From positions 434,001 through 498,000 of the forward strand of contig JAFCMP010000334.1 in assembly GCA_017506865.1 (NCBI GenBank): 64,000 nucleotides of DNA, given 5' to 3'. The translations under genes and the position numbers were made by a program. This stretch comes from Tribonema minus. Lineage: Eukaryota > Sar > Xanthophyceae > Tribonematales > Tribonemataceae. Positions 36,001 to 39,039 of the stretch are shown here, one piece after another. Below the pieces are notes generated by a model that ran no database searches, had not been told where the DNA came from, and saw only the letters and a list, made by a program, of their open reading frames with translations. Position 1 is the first letter of the stretch, and each line of letters starts with the position of its first letter.

Positions 36001-36871
36001 CACGCATGCATGATCGGCTGCTGTATAGAAGTATGTGAGACGTGCCCTTGACATACTGGGGTCCGTCAGTTACAGCGTCAGTTACAGGTAACGCACACAG
36101 GGGGAGCGTCAGCATCGCGCGCAGCCACCTCCGCCTGCGCGTGCCGCCGCCGCCAAACACTGGCTGCACGCTGAGCAGCACTGGCTGCAGTTGCCGTGCC
36201 TAAAGACTGCTGCATACAGTCGCGGACGCAAGCTTCACAAGGTTTACCCGCCTTTTTTCAATATATTGTTTCAGTTTTTTCGGGGATTTTCTTCCTAATT
36301 TTAATCACGACAAACATAAGCATATGTTCTTAAATTGAAACATCGCCGCATCTGTCTGTTCCGCTGACAAGACTCTCGCGCGATCATGGCCACGCTTCAG
36401 TTGTGGCTGTTGTCAACTGGAACCGAATTCTCGCGCCGCAGAAGTGGTAGCTGGTCGACAGCACGGCAAGATGCTGCGCACACTGTGCCTGAATGGGTGC
36501 TGCTGCACTGCGGCGTCTGCATGGAATCCTTGCGCGTTTGCCGCTGGTGGCCCTTGGAAATCGTTCCAGGCACGCGGCGATTGCAGTCTCTGCTTCTTGA
36601 ACACACAGTCGCCTGCAGTGCCAGTACTGTTGTGAACATACTCTCATACTCACATGGAGCTTGTTGAAGCATGGGGTATCGACACACATATCACCAACAC
36701 AATAGAATCTCCAATTGCACGCGCACCTGGTGTGGCACTGCGCGTCAGGCGTATCTGCACGTGCGTTGCGCCCGCATCGTCGGCGTTCTGCACCAGCTCC
36801 TTCAGGCTGAAGAAGTCTGTGGCATAGCGCGCCAGCACCTTGACGATCAGGCTCCGCTGATTGGTCTTCAC
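1..36871 (-). CDS. Sacsin-like HATPase protein of DUF3684 type, 30+ exons, 3' end beyond the window
   Basis: One spliced gene, about 1370 codons recovered. The N-terminal 150 residues form a GHKL-type ATP-binding fold as in sacsin/Hsp90-like proteins: ELVQNADDA (Bergerat N-box, exon 1), VRNNGRPF and IAGGNPD (exon 2), GYFGVGFFSVF (exon 3). Downstream exons follow, in order, landmarks I know from fungal DUF3684 proteins: GMDTHQTTG (exon 7), LPLPPHTLPIALSQF (exon 14), VVLRKPSEVYM (exon 18), FLLHIGVREVP (exon 19), LPTVPWSGDL (exon 20) and RILFTHEVTNGH (exon 30). Exon ends carry GT (once GC) donors and AG acceptors. Phase agrees at every junction except exon 14/15. The initiator exon was not found; exon 1 opens directly after an acceptor. 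The biochemical role of the family is unknown to me; ATP binding is inferred from the motifs. Introns average about 1.1 kb and are full of copies of exon edges. The family match is confident; individual exon borders are predictions from sequence only. Confidence 0.88.
158..285 (-). CDS. DUF3684 gene exon 30
   Basis: Encodes GIIAARRILFTHEVTNGHQV then EPRGKLRENALELLAHLEVR. The 'R.LF.HE.T...' stretch is near the C-terminus of the family. Phase 1 in, 0 out, donor gtaatt. Confidence 0.82.
310..620. repeat. Tandem repeat and exon-30 acceptor echo
   Basis: Three copies of a unit containing agctgacgcgtcagtgat and a following cagcaa(c/t)ggagcgcag segment. At 478-545 there is a degenerate copy of the 5' part of exon 30 with its acceptor (gatgcggcgtgcggcgatga). 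Confidence 0.75.
770..1097. repeat. Interstitial TTAGGG tracts
   Basis: gggttagggtcagggttagg near 772-790 and a longer tract with four units at 1067-1097, both inside the exon 29/30 intron. This is not a chromosome end, because coding exons lie on both sides. Confidence 0.8.
1375..1528 (-). CDS. DUF3684 gene exon 29
   Basis: Encodes DLVEVFNPPQACSALRHLHW then CLGAQLWSHALERRHYPRGT and ends after SMR-like residues at donor gtactt. I chose the upstream acceptor because a C-rich tract precedes it and the same segment is present in the echo at 1.63-1.74 kb; an acceptor at 1499 also keeps frame. 'LGAQLW..AL....Y' matches the family 'LG...LSSLV...Y'. Confidence 0.78.
1625..1745. repeat. Echo of exon 29 acceptor edge
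   Basis: A degenerate copy of the exon 29 start and its preceding intron tract: cctgagcgctgagcaagcct, then the copy of the acceptor region and a G-rich stretch matching that upstream of exon 29. Confidence 0.7.
2068..2548. repeat. Echoes of both edges of exon 28
   Basis: The donor edge is repeated at about 2083-2120 (gttgtccatgacgaagacgt). The acceptor edge is repeated at about 2468-2547 (gtcgtccacgctgcctatga and the adjoining intron). The real exon lies between. Confidence 0.75.
2162..2281 (-). CDS. DUF3684 gene exon 28
   Basis: Encodes SVIGSVDEDLIAELKRLPFL then GDFALVKPADVFVMDNT, 40 codons, phase 0/0, donor gtgagt. It matches 'L.....P.L.......L..P.DI.I.D..' of the family. Both edges have echoes. 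Confidence 0.84.
3052..3135 (-). CDS. DUF3684 gene exon 27
   Basis: Encodes AFLANFKRCRPELPANRREY and MGLLEQLQ, phase 0/0, donor gtgggt. An alternative acceptor 26 bases upstream would add a short out-of-frame extension and is not preferred. Confidence 0.78.
3810..3887 (-). CDS. DUF3684 gene exon 26
   Basis: Encodes EFTRSGYNFLCVAGVRDELK and PNDLAQ, phase 0/0, donor gtgcgc. It is a second occurrence of the 'FL...GV..E..P.D(I/L)A' block seen in exon 23. Confidence 0.83.
4620..5010. repeat. Echo array of exon 25 donor edge
   Basis: Three degenerate copies of the last ~45 bases of exon 25 plus donor (gctctctatgtagtccagca) at about 4.63, 4.77 and 4.96 kb, downstream of the true exon. Similarity to the exon is highest in the nearest copy. 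Confidence 0.78.
5123..5230 (-). CDS. DUF3684 gene exon 25
   Basis: Encodes IPMIPVRGGQMLRPTAVFWG then MKARYRALLDYIESS, donor gtaagt, phase 0/0. Echoes of the donor edge lie at about 4.63, 4.77 and 4.97 kb, and acceptor-edge echoes at about 5.34 and 5.46 kb. Confidence 0.84.
5325..5495. repeat. Echoes of exon 25 acceptor edge
   Basis: Two copies of the exon start and acceptor (ctgaccgcccctcacgggaa; catctgaccctgcctcacgg) upstream of exon 25. A TTAGGG tract follows at about 5497-5525. Confidence 0.7.
6253..6372 (-). CDS. DUF3684 gene exon 24, followed by a GC-AG intron
   Basis: Encodes GMSDGEPIPGGGTWTPRDAF then DYLGRRSRELGPDQITAIKQ, exactly 40 codons, phase 0/0 between exons 23 and 25. The donor is CAG|gcaagc, the classic GC-donor context. 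The helix 'YLGRRSRELGPDQ' followed by exon 25 'IPMIPV' matches the family's 'L..R..EL...DI..L....FIPV' order. Confidence 0.78.
6295..6500. repeat. Duplicated acceptor edge of exon 24
   Basis: About 75-80 bases including the exon 24 start (cgtcgctcatgccctgaggg) are repeated upstream near 6437-6500 (cgtcgctcacgccctgcggt), together with the following gagcatc(g/a)(t/c)cagctt stretch. Confidence 0.75.
7010..7095. repeat. Echo of exon 23
   Basis: A degenerate copy of most of exon 23 and its donor (acgccagcagttcgtgcatc ... ccggctccctgcgcact), about 235 bases downstream of the real exon; the frame is broken. Confidence 0.7.
7245..7320 (-). CDS. DUF3684 gene exon 23
   Basis: Encodes TYAEQLLSLGVRREPEMHEL and LALLK, donor gtgacg. 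It matches the repeated family block 'FL..CGVK.EP...E(I/L)A..L'. One echo lies near 7.0-7.1 kb. Confidence 0.87.
7845..8140. repeat. Echo array of exon 22 donor edge
   Basis: The exon 22 end with donor (cgcacgcca, then ..cttgc at the donor) recurs at 7849, 7961 and 8079, ahead of the true 8189: spacing 112, 118 and 110 bases. Each copy keeps a caag|gt-like donor. Confidence 0.8.
8165..8319 (-). CDS. DUF3684 gene exon 22
   Basis: Encodes TYLRTCGAAFVPTAQRSVLP, then KASELYLEPELDAGRKDHPF and GVRVVWRPFA plus two bases at donor gtcagt. The 'A.FVP' and 'P...LYL' motifs fit the family. The exit phase 2 is exactly that needed by exon 23, which fixes this unusual donor. Confidence 0.82.
8430..8700. 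repeat. Echoes of exon 22 acceptor edge
   Basis: ggtacgtccgcggccagtgg near 8455 and ggtacgtctgcggccagtgg near 8660 copy the start of exon 22 plus adjoining intron. The repeated catgtacacagttga(a)(a/g)tacaggc segment (8353, 8580) belongs to the same unit. Confidence 0.72.
9390..10008. mobile_element. MITE-like palindromic element 1
   Basis: About 42-base terminal inverted repeats: accgtcttgtctataatcaa... from 9391, and its reverse complement ending at about 10007. No transposase ORF in the ~0.6 kb interior, which holds several ggggtggac-type subrepeats. It lies in the exon 21/22 intron. A non-autonomous DNA transposon is the natural reading; the superfamily is not determined. Confidence 0.75.
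10086..10170 (-). CDS. DUF3684 gene exon 21
   Basis: Encodes LPEWEHAMSAFEYLLAHLGT and FYKSADAQ, phase 2 in and 0 out, donor gtacgc. It matches the family segment ending in 'YF...Y..FY'. Confidence 0.83.
10318..10500. repeat. Dispersed repeat, copy 1
   Basis: Shares a diverged ~180-base stretch with 35270-35450 (catgttgaggtt at the start; ccacctctggcacggtggtg versus ccatctctggcacggtggtg near the end). Both copies lie in introns of the same gene, in the same orientation. Confidence 0.6.
11000..11475. repeat. Echo array of exon 20 donor edge
   Basis: Three degenerate copies of the exon end (accagctcctgcacg, accagctcttgcacgg, accagctcttgcaagg) with the adjoining intron 'ctcacagcggcgtcatt' segment, downstream of exon 20. 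Confidence 0.8.
11605..11820 (-). CDS. DUF3684 gene exon 20
   Basis: Encodes YLAPQQSALTDADWSELKRS, then LYIPTRDMQNMGLPTVPWSG, then SDFLIMCGVRGHPTVQELVR, donor gtgcgt. This order (helix, 'LP...W.G', 'FL...G.R..P...EL') is exactly that of DUF3684. It has the largest echo arrays of the window on both sides. Confidence 0.9.
11880..12700. repeat. Echo array of exon 20 acceptor edge, six copies
   Basis: The segment gtgagcgcggactgctgcgg and the acceptor next to it recur at about 11926, 12073, 12235, 12379, 12538 and 12661, after the true copy at 11791. Spacings are 135, 147, 162, 144, 159 and 123 bases. Copies retain a recognisable acceptor; several carry in-frame stops (for example gac-tag), so they are not exons. 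Confidence 0.88.
12887..12999 (-). CDS. DUF3684 gene exon 19
   Basis: Encodes VGRQFLLHIGVREVPQVSVV then LKHFLGRLTTSTWEGAV plus two bases, donor gtatga. It matches the family block 'FLLALGVRK..'. Two echoes of its acceptor edge lie upstream. Confidence 0.88.
13085..13345. repeat. Echoes of exon 19 acceptor edge
   Basis: Two copies of the exon 19 start (cttcgcgcacgccaatgggc; cttcgcggacgccgatgtgc) with the acceptor side, about 135 and 315 bases upstream of the true exon end. Confidence 0.78.
13953..14063 (-). CDS. DUF3684 gene exon 18: KPSE block
   Basis: Encodes ASGPVVLRKPSEVYMLDASA and KHFGNLPRPIKIPG, phase 0/0, donor gtgagc. 'KPSE.Y' followed by '.LP.' is a recurrent DUF3684 signature. Confidence 0.88.
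14295..14325. repeat. Interstitial CCCTAA tract
   Basis: ccccaaccctaatcctaacc and flanks, a short degenerate telomere-type tract in an intron. Confidence 0.7.
14740..15060. repeat. Echoes of exon 17 donor edge
   Basis: Two copies of the exon 17 end (gccggtgcgttcgcgcttac near 14783; gccggtgcgttggcgctcac near 15016) with donor and adjacent intron, including the 'catgtgtcact(a/t)gtgaagtg' segment found next to the true donor. Confidence 0.8.
15169..15307 (-). CDS. DUF3684 gene exon 17
   Basis: Encodes LDELHEVEIVSALAAMNCVP then SETPRLLDSRAAAAALVVSA and NAPARK, donor gtacgc. The 'L....CVP' stretch just before the KPSE exon matches the family order. Confidence 0.83.
15355..15425. repeat. Echo of exon 17 acceptor edge
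   Basis: cagcgccgacactatctccg and following ttcgtcgagcctt copy the first part of exon 17 with its acceptor. Confidence 0.72.
15530..15960. repeat. Short direct repeat 'gatataagagcgg'
   Basis: The motif (g/c)atataagagcgg(t/c) recurs about seven times at 15531-15660 and 15903-15935, some in inverted form (ccgctctta). Further copies of a longer unit (agtcgcattgt..tgcacaataatgcagtcac) follow to about 16.27 kb. Function unknown. Confidence 0.65.
16385..16885. repeat. Echoes flanking exon 16
   Basis: The donor edge is copied near 16390-16460 (agttacctgtcgcgctgcat). The acceptor edge is copied near 16848-16880 (catcctgcatggcgcaggca). The true exon lies between, so both edges are duplicated outward. 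Confidence 0.75.
16596..16654 (-). CDS. DUF3684 gene exon 16 (short)
   Basis: Encodes DVELATGMLGLVASKVQRD plus two bases, donor gtaact. Phase agrees with exons 15 and 17. Echoes of both edges lie in the flanking introns. Confidence 0.72.
17425..17520 (-). CDS. DUF3684 gene exon 15
   Basis: Encodes ESRAVKLGEGPVAPPCSWWE and YVTQQRASLWQ, donor gtgtgc, phase 0 at the 3' end. The protein sequence continues the family from exon 14, but no acceptor here gives the phase that exon 14 needs. Confidence 0.72.
18355..18560. repeat. Echoes of exon 14 donor edge
   Basis: Two copies of the exon 14 end with donor: actcactgaggtcagccgcg near 18480 and actcactgaggtccgcagca near 18360. A minus-strand reading stays open across all copies. 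Confidence 0.8.
18637..18806 (-). CDS. DUF3684 gene exon 14: PPHTLP block
   Basis: Encodes FHNSLRFDIQDLRQTTTTLA, then YVGLPLPPHTLPIALSQFFS and AADL plus one base at donor gtgagt. PPHTLP is a conserved family landmark. The exit phase (1) does not fit the next recognised exon (see findings). Confidence 0.82.
19465..19562 (-). CDS. DUF3684 gene exon 13
   Basis: Encodes VLPRRVLSLAEVVDVLRWYL then AWIKKSQHRTVY plus two bases, donor gtacgt. The 'L...F/LRW' helix matches the family. Confidence 0.82.
20190..20410. repeat. Echoes of exon 12 donor edge
   Basis: Two copies of the exon 12 end plus donor (cttacctctacttggtgaag near 20210; cttacctctactatgtcaaa near 20356) downstream of the real exon. Confidence 0.72.
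20529..20632 (-). CDS. DUF3684 gene exon 12
   Basis: Encodes RGSDYGKKKAGAKDAVKAAG and PVPDLTMDDIVE, donor gtaagt. The PDLTMDDIVE segment leads into exon 13 as 'ITVADI..' does in the fungal family. Phase 1 in, phase 0 out. Confidence 0.78.
20641..20862. repeat. Tandem repeat of about 115-120 bases
   Basis: Two near-identical units beginning tagaaacgagaaaa(a)tcgcct and containing gcatgctccatagtacat and cgtagtgaagttcatt(g/a)aa, plus a partial third. Directly upstream of exon 12. Confidence 0.8.
20990..21430. repeat. Echo array of exon 11 donor edge, outer part
   Basis: About three units of ~115 bases sharing ctcacaccacaacttgcccc and tgcgtacctg-type donor copies. The same unit resumes at 22.08-22.22 kb next to the exon; MITE-like element 2 separates the two blocks. 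Confidence 0.78.
21450..21957. mobile_element. MITE-like palindromic element 2
   Basis: Terminal inverted repeats of ~36 bases: taccgcattatctataatta... at 21450 and its reverse complement ending ..cacggta at 21957, sharing aagcccatggggcgagtt. Flanked by AGT on both sides if the ends are read as ACCG/CGGT. No transposase ORF. It interrupts the exon 11 echo array. Confidence 0.75.
22230..22334 (-). CDS. DUF3684 gene exon 11
   Basis: Encodes PAALMGIDRYLGLPLVPAAI and RCAHFFAAALPA, phase 1 at both ends, donor gtacgc. Its donor edge is repeated several times in the downstream intron. Confidence 0.8.
22765..22805. repeat. Echo of exon 10 donor edge
   Basis: gcatcgcgcgcctagccgcg copies the exon 10 end and donor (gcatcgcgcaccttgccgcg). 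Confidence 0.65.
23265..23424 (-). CDS. DUF3684 gene exon 10
   Basis: Encodes VVILSAHASVPARPLDAIGA then RDAFWQRGNARAPPLRLLTS and LGVRPMTEARQ plus one base. It resembles the DUF3684 segment around 'EEAFW...ILSS.G'. Phase 0 entry, donor gtgcgc. Confidence 0.83.
23555..24065. repeat. Echoes of exon 10 acceptor edge
   Basis: Degenerate copies of the exon start and acceptor at about 23.56, 23.69 (cgcctgcagacgcgtgcaga), 23.83 and 24.02 kb (gcgcgccggcatggacgtgt). Confidence 0.7.
24360..24500. repeat. Echoes of exon 9 donor edge
   Basis: ccctcaccatgacagcttca occurs near 24376 and 24467 ahead of the true 24531. The first copy also repeats gctcagcggcgcgtcctcgc from the exon. Confidence 0.8.
24538..24779 (-). 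CDS. DUF3684 gene exon 9, low-complexity linker
   Basis: Encodes SSIAAVRTQVAALDSTAAGT, a Ser/Lys/Ala-rich linker, and QGEDAPLSDAEAVM at donor gtgagg. Phase 1 in, phase 0 out agrees with both neighbours. Similarity to the family is weak here, as expected for a linker. Confidence 0.75.
25460..26085. repeat. Echo array of exon 8 donor edge, five copies
   Basis: Copies of the exon 8 end plus donor (cctgggctgcccgtcaccgc and variants) at about 26053, 25894, 25738, 25564 and 25467, after the true 26212. Spacings 159, 159, 156, 174 and 97 bases. The units between copies also align (aagtactgcgaagcgg..-type segments). Confidence 0.85.
26213..26342 (-). CDS. DUF3684 gene exon 8
   Basis: Encodes FERVTRAYDAAPAALPGSGY and PQLDGPRRASLAAPATGSP plus one base, donor gtacgc. 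Its 3' edge and donor are repeated five more times downstream at about 159-bp spacing. Confidence 0.8.
26480..26745. repeat. Echoes of exon 7 donor-side half
   Basis: Two copies of the 3' half of exon 7 (cagccgccgatgaacttatc at about 26519 and 26690), each with an adjoining CCCTAA-type intron segment. Confidence 0.8.
26872..27048 (-). CDS. DUF3684 gene exon 7: THQTTG signature
   Basis: Encodes VFVGMDTHQTTGTGYHLNGP, then PTMERTSLDVQDKFI and WNRDLLHCGGLVARAFYDYQ. This is among the best conserved stretches of DUF3684 proteins and is the firmest family evidence. It is 59 codons, phase 0/0, donor gtgaca. Confidence 0.92.
27150..27505. repeat. Echo array of exon 7 acceptor edge, three copies
   Basis: ggtgccggtggtctggtgcg or variants followed by acaaacacctgg(t/a)ggcaggg at about 27160, 27325 and 27455. 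The first copy is nearly identical to the true exon edge at 27.0 kb, acceptor included. Confidence 0.88.
27600..27660. repeat. Echo of exon 6 interior
   Basis: cacgagtgacagcggccaat and the following gccgcc stretch match the segment of exon 6 encoding the linker after the glycine tract; not in frame. Confidence 0.6.
27975..28303 (-). CDS. DUF3684 gene exon 6, with poly-glycine tract
   Basis: Encodes HGALSVETKQCKPFIAGL, then APIVSLTFDYSGG followed by about ten Gly and four Ala from a CCG/GCC repeat, then DDWLLSLVSPTRCGAEPCGK at donor gtatgt. The alignment with DUF3684 around this segment is good, but the glycine tract is an insertion typical of unstable GC-rich triplets. Phase 1 in, phase 0 out. 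Confidence 0.85.
28785..28832. repeat. Interstitial CCCTAA tract
   Basis: Six to seven units (ctaaccctaaccctaaccct, ataa, then three more units); the longest telomere-type run of the window, inside an intron. Confidence 0.85.
28960..29280. repeat. Tandem 133-base repeat, echoes of exon 5 donor edge
   Basis: Two nearly identical ~133-base units (starting tcaccttcaatagcaaactg at about 28977 and 29110). Each holds cgcctcaccttca, the exon 5 donor edge, more than once. This makes an artificial plus-strand ORF of 301 codons. Confidence 0.85.
29363..29482 (-). CDS. DUF3684 gene exon 5
   Basis: Encodes NITVQDLRLTLTRHATA followed by an Ala/Ser/Glu-rich linker. Phase 1 at both ends closes the frame between exons 4 and 6. 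Donor gtgagg; the donor edge is repeated downstream. Confidence 0.8.
30515..31225. repeat. Echo array of exon 4 donor edge, six copies
   Basis: agcttcgtc and neighbours recur at about 31180, 31030, 30932, 30768, 30673 (degenerate) and 30569, after the true 31334: spacings 154, 150, 98, 164, 95 and 104. The copies at 30.78 and 31.2 kb extend further and are almost identical to the exon (gcgatcggcacggcgtacgc). Confidence 0.87.
31323..31518 (-). CDS. DUF3684 gene exon 4
   Basis: Encodes TWDLDELQVFLLKALLFPKR then AIRRECGQAYAVPIAAGLSK and ends KLFSL plus one base at donor gtgagc. It corresponds to the segment after the ATPase lobe in DUF3684 proteins. Both edges are echoed many times in the flanking introns. 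Confidence 0.82.
31525..31720. repeat. Echoes of exon 4 acceptor edge with poly-G tracts
   Basis: Two copies of the exon 4 start (aggtcccacgtgcacgcctg) separated by long G runs (the C-rich acceptor tract on the minus strand), plus a third variant near 31.68 kb. Confidence 0.85.
32400..32940. other. Mosaic of plastid DNA fragments (NUPT) in intron 3
   Basis: Abruptly AT-rich DNA built of short plastid pieces. Plus strand, in order: rpoB (EVRKIKIGDKIAGR, about 32494-32556), rpl20 (RRKKILKLAKGFRGTHSRL, 32558-32614), ftsH (NTGVIVIAATNRV, 32626-32664), atpA (AYTIIVAANA, 32765-32794). Minus strand: two 23S rRNA pieces, ccgtaacttcgggagaagg (32669-32699) and the sarcin-ricin region ggtacgagaggaccgggaag (32795-32826). 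A T-arm-like ggttcgagtcc lies near 32425. None is a working gene. ftsH together with rpl20 and rpoB favours a red-lineage plastid. Confidence 0.85.
33638..33751 (-). CDS. Duplicated exon copy of exon 3 (candidate alternative or extra exon)
   Basis: This is a 114-base copy of the 3' part of exon 3, preceded by an AG and followed by gtgcat. It stays open and phase 0/0, encoding SFGFGGADGEKLFTHSED and GSGWTAFGFDLKANAE. It differs from exon 3 by only a few residues. If used, it would repeat 38 residues of the ATPase lobe; it may equally be a non-functional echo. Confidence 0.4.
34055..34168 (-). CDS. Second duplicated copy of exon 3 (candidate extra exon)
   Basis: Same length (114 bases), same phase and same relation to an AG acceptor and gtgcgt donor as the copy at 33.64 kb. 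It is open, with D/K substitutions (GGADGDKLFTHSED). The intervening sequence is also partly duplicated. Use as an exon is unproven. Confidence 0.4.
34291..34485 (-). CDS. DUF3684 gene exon 3: HATPase GxxGxG block
   Basis: Starts VGYFGVGFFSVFALSDGPTI, the glycine-rich ATP-lid block, and ends GWTAFGFDLKANTE at donor gtgcgt. It is 65 codons, phase 0 on both sides. The 3' two-thirds is copied several times downstream (33.1-34.2 kb), and the acceptor side once upstream near 34.6 kb. Confidence 0.88.
34575..34675. repeat. Echo of exon 3 acceptor edge
   Basis: gtccacgccaaagaggccaa with flanks copies the exon 3 start (cccacgccaaagtagccgac) and its acceptor. Confidence 0.72.
35040..35075. repeat. 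Interstitial CCCTAA tract
   Basis: taaccctaacccgtacccta and two more units; another TTAGGG tract lies at about 35749-35783 in the same gene. Confidence 0.75.
35270..35450. repeat. Dispersed repeat, copy 2
   Basis: Partner of the 10318-10500 repeat (catgttgaggttgcg ... ctctggcacggtggtgagct). Confidence 0.6.
35511..35620 (-). CDS. DUF3684 gene exon 2: HATPase NG motif
   Basis: Encodes FSRLVVRNNGRPFQSSDWER and ITTIAGGNPDSAS. The NNGRPF and GNPD segments match the second ATP-site block of sacsin/DUF3684 proteins. Phase 1 entry and phase 0 exit join exactly to exons 1 and 3; donor gtgagc. Confidence 0.87.
36727..36871 (-). CDS. DUF3684 gene exon 1 (first recognised): HATPase N-box
   Basis: Encodes VKTNQRSLIVKVLARY then FFSLKELVQNADDAGATH, the Bergerat N-box helix that binds Mg-ATP in GHKL proteins. 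It opens after an acceptor (..caacag) with GTG, so an upstream exon must supply the start codon. It ends phase 1 at donor gtgcgc. A short ATG-led reading at 37755-37793 was considered as the initiator but has a poor donor. Confidence 0.85.
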
Positions 36872-38010
36872 CTGTTGCGTGCATCAGCAGGGATTATTGC
36901 CAAACGGATGAGAATGTAGGCCGCAAGCGGTGGCGCTAGTGTAAACACCGTGCAGAGGACATGCGCATGAAGGAGTGCTTCTGCTGACGAAGGCGCGCTT
37001 GATGAGGCTTTGCTAGTTGGTCTTCGCCTATCCCATGTACATATTAGCAGGGGTGATCATAGAGCAGCTGAGGAAGTCGGCAGTGTCAGTGGGCCAAGTG
37101 TGGCAGGTGATCTGCGTCTTGCCTACAATTGCGTCAGCAAGTGTGTCAGTGCTAAAGAGCATGTGAAGCAGCGGATGCAGTGGCACTGGCGACGGTGTAG
37201 CCACACCAAGGCCTGCCCCATACCCACTATATTCTGTTACGATGACTGATCAGGCAGGTGAAAACCCGTTTTCAAGAGATTCTGCCGAGCCACCGCAACG
37301 CACACGTACACCTCGTCACTGGCTCAACGGCTTTGCATCAGCTAGATCTGCCGGCAAAGTGAGCGGGCAATGGTCACTGCTACTTCATATTCTTGACTGA
37401 GGATGCAGGATGCTAGGCTTCTAGAGCATGCTTGGTTGATTGCCAGCAAGTCATGTGCATGCAGGCGACATTGCAGCTCTGTGCTCATGGCAGTAAGCCA
37501 CGCATGTCAAAACAGCGACATGCACACAGATCACGCATTGGAGCTCTCAAGCCCACGCAATGAGGCATGCTGCCCCTTCAGCAAAGGTACCAATGATTTG
37601 CGAGTTCTTTCCGAGAAGCTTGTATGACCACCACCACAACCAGATCAGGGCATGCAAGATCGTATCATCACCTCTTCGGTGCGGACATTGCCCTTGGCCC
37701 CCTCCATGACGCCCTGCTGTGGGCTTCCTCAGGACGTGGTCAATCACTCGCCACTGAATCTCCAGCAGCTCTCATCGTGCCATCTGTCTCCATGGCTCCA
37801 CTGCGTGCGCTGACAGATTTGGATCGCAACTTCAACTTCCAGTTTACCGTTGAGAAAAAACAACAAAAAACGTAGAGATTGACCACGGGAGATGGGAAGG
37901 CTGCACAGCTTACGCTCTAAAACTGCAGCATCAGTTGTGAGTTTACCCTACAGCAAGTACATTCAGGGGCGTTGCCCTGGACTGTGCATCCCAAATCTCT
38001 CACATACACA
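36872..38010. promoter_or_regulatory. Interval between divergent genes, probable shared 5' region
   Basis: Lies between the first recognised minus-strand DUF3684 exon and the plus-strand TTL start. It should hold both transcription starts and the missing first exon of the DUF3684 gene. A degenerate copy of the exon 1 acceptor edge (gatgaggctttgctagttgg) is at 37000-37030. No recognisable promoter element is visible; plus- and minus-strand ORFs here resemble nothing I know. Confidence 0.4.
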
Positions 38011-39039
38011 ATGGAAGACAGACCGCAATGGAAGTCGGTCAAGTGGAATGCGGTGTTCAACGGAGCCTGCACAGCGCCCTTTCTGTTCATGCGGAGTGGG
38101 CTCATCAGGAAGGACCTGCTGCACCAGATCCTTGCCGGTGACCCATGCGTTCCTCGGACGTACACACTGCACTCCGCAGGCGAACTGCAGGCGCTGCTCT
38201 CCACAGCACAGCTTCAGCAGCACTCGCATGTCTGGGTGCTCAAGCCCGCGCGGAGCAGCAATGCAAACGGCATCCGATTCATAGACGTGCGCGCTATCAC
38301 AGACGAGCTGCTAGCGGACCTGGCCAAGGGCTGGTCAGACGGCGCGCCCAAACTGCTACAAGAGTACATCATTCCGCCGCTGCTACCCGGCCCGGCGCCG
38401 GCAGAGCACGGCCCACCTGGCGAAAGCTTGCGCGGCGACGCAGTGGCCACGGGAGACGGGGCGGCGGCGGCGGGGGGGCACAAGTGGCACCTGCGCGTCC
38501 TCGTGCTCGCCGTCGGCCGCCTGAAGGTGTACGTGCGGCGCGGCATGGCGGTGCTCGTCGCGCCGGAGCCGCTGCCGCAGCCGCCGTCGTCCGACCTCGC
38601 CAGCGCGCACGCGCACGTCACGAACCGCGCGCACAACGCCGCGCACCCGCGCTACCGCGCCGCCCTCCACTGCCTCGCGCTCGGCGGCAGCCGCTGCGGC
38701 GCCGCGCTGCTGCCCGTGGCGTCGATCCGCGCGCAGGCGGCGCGCATCTGCGGCTACGCCTTCGCGGCGCTCATGCGCGCGCCCGCGCCGGGCCAGCGCC
38801 GCCAGTTCCTCCCGCTCGCCAACTGCTACGAGCTCTACGGCTTCGACTTCATGCTCGACGGGGCGAGCGGACAGTTGAAGTTGCTGGAGGCGAACCCGGA
38901 CCCGAGCCTGGCGATGTTCAGCCAGACGTACGCCGACGTGCTGCCCGCGTCGCCGCTGCAGCAGGTGCCGGAGGACTTTGATCTCGTGTACGATTTCGAC
39001 GCCGACGGCGACAGAGGATCCGCAGCCATGTTCGCGTAG
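38011..39039 (+). CDS. Tubulin-tyrosine-ligase (TTL) family protein
   Basis: ATP-grasp amino-acid ligase of the TTL/TTLL family, which adds Tyr, Glu or Gly to tubulin tails in the cytoplasm or axoneme. From the ATG chosen here (342 residues): GLIRKDLL near residue 31; the nucleotide-binding WVLKPARSSNANGIRFI near 75-91; LLQEYIIPPLL near 115-125; KWHLRVLVLAVGRLKVYVRR near 158-177; YELYGFDFMLD near 275-285; and LLEANPDPSLAMF near 291-303. The last two carry the acidic and Asn metal/ATP ligands. The frame is open for about 25 codons upstream (from about 37935), so a longer N-terminus or an upstream exon is possible. GC content rises sharply after 38380. Substrate specificity cannot be told; the C-terminus ends in an acidic tail. 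Divergent from the DUF3684 gene. Confidence 0.88.
   Translation: MEDRPQWKSVKWNAVFNGACTAPFLFMRSGLIRKDLLHQILAGDPCVPRTYTLHSAGELQALLSTAQLQQHSHVWVLKPARSSNANGIRFIDVRAITDELLADLAKGWSDGAPKLLQEYIIPPLLPGPAPAEHGPPGESLRGDAVATGDGAAAAGGHKWHLRVLVLAVGRLKVYVRRGMAVLVAPEPLPQPPSSDLASAHAHVTNRAHNAAHPRYRAALHCLALGGSRCGAALLPVASIRAQAARICGYAFAALMRAPAPGQRRQFLPLANCYELYGFDFMLDGASGQLKLLEANPDPSLAMFSQTYADVLPASPLQQVPEDFDLVYDFDADGDRGSAAMFA

Noticed and set aside
37755-37793. Initiator exon of the DUF3684 gene (METDGTMRAAGDS)
   Set aside because: Frame could join exon 1, but the donor (gtggcg) is poor and the overlap with the TTL upstream region is unexplained; not supported enough to annotate.
37624-37875. Upstream exon of the TTL gene (HLFGADIALGPLHDALLW)
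   Set aside because: Looks moderately protein-like but matches no TTL segment I know and ends in a stop without a clear donor.
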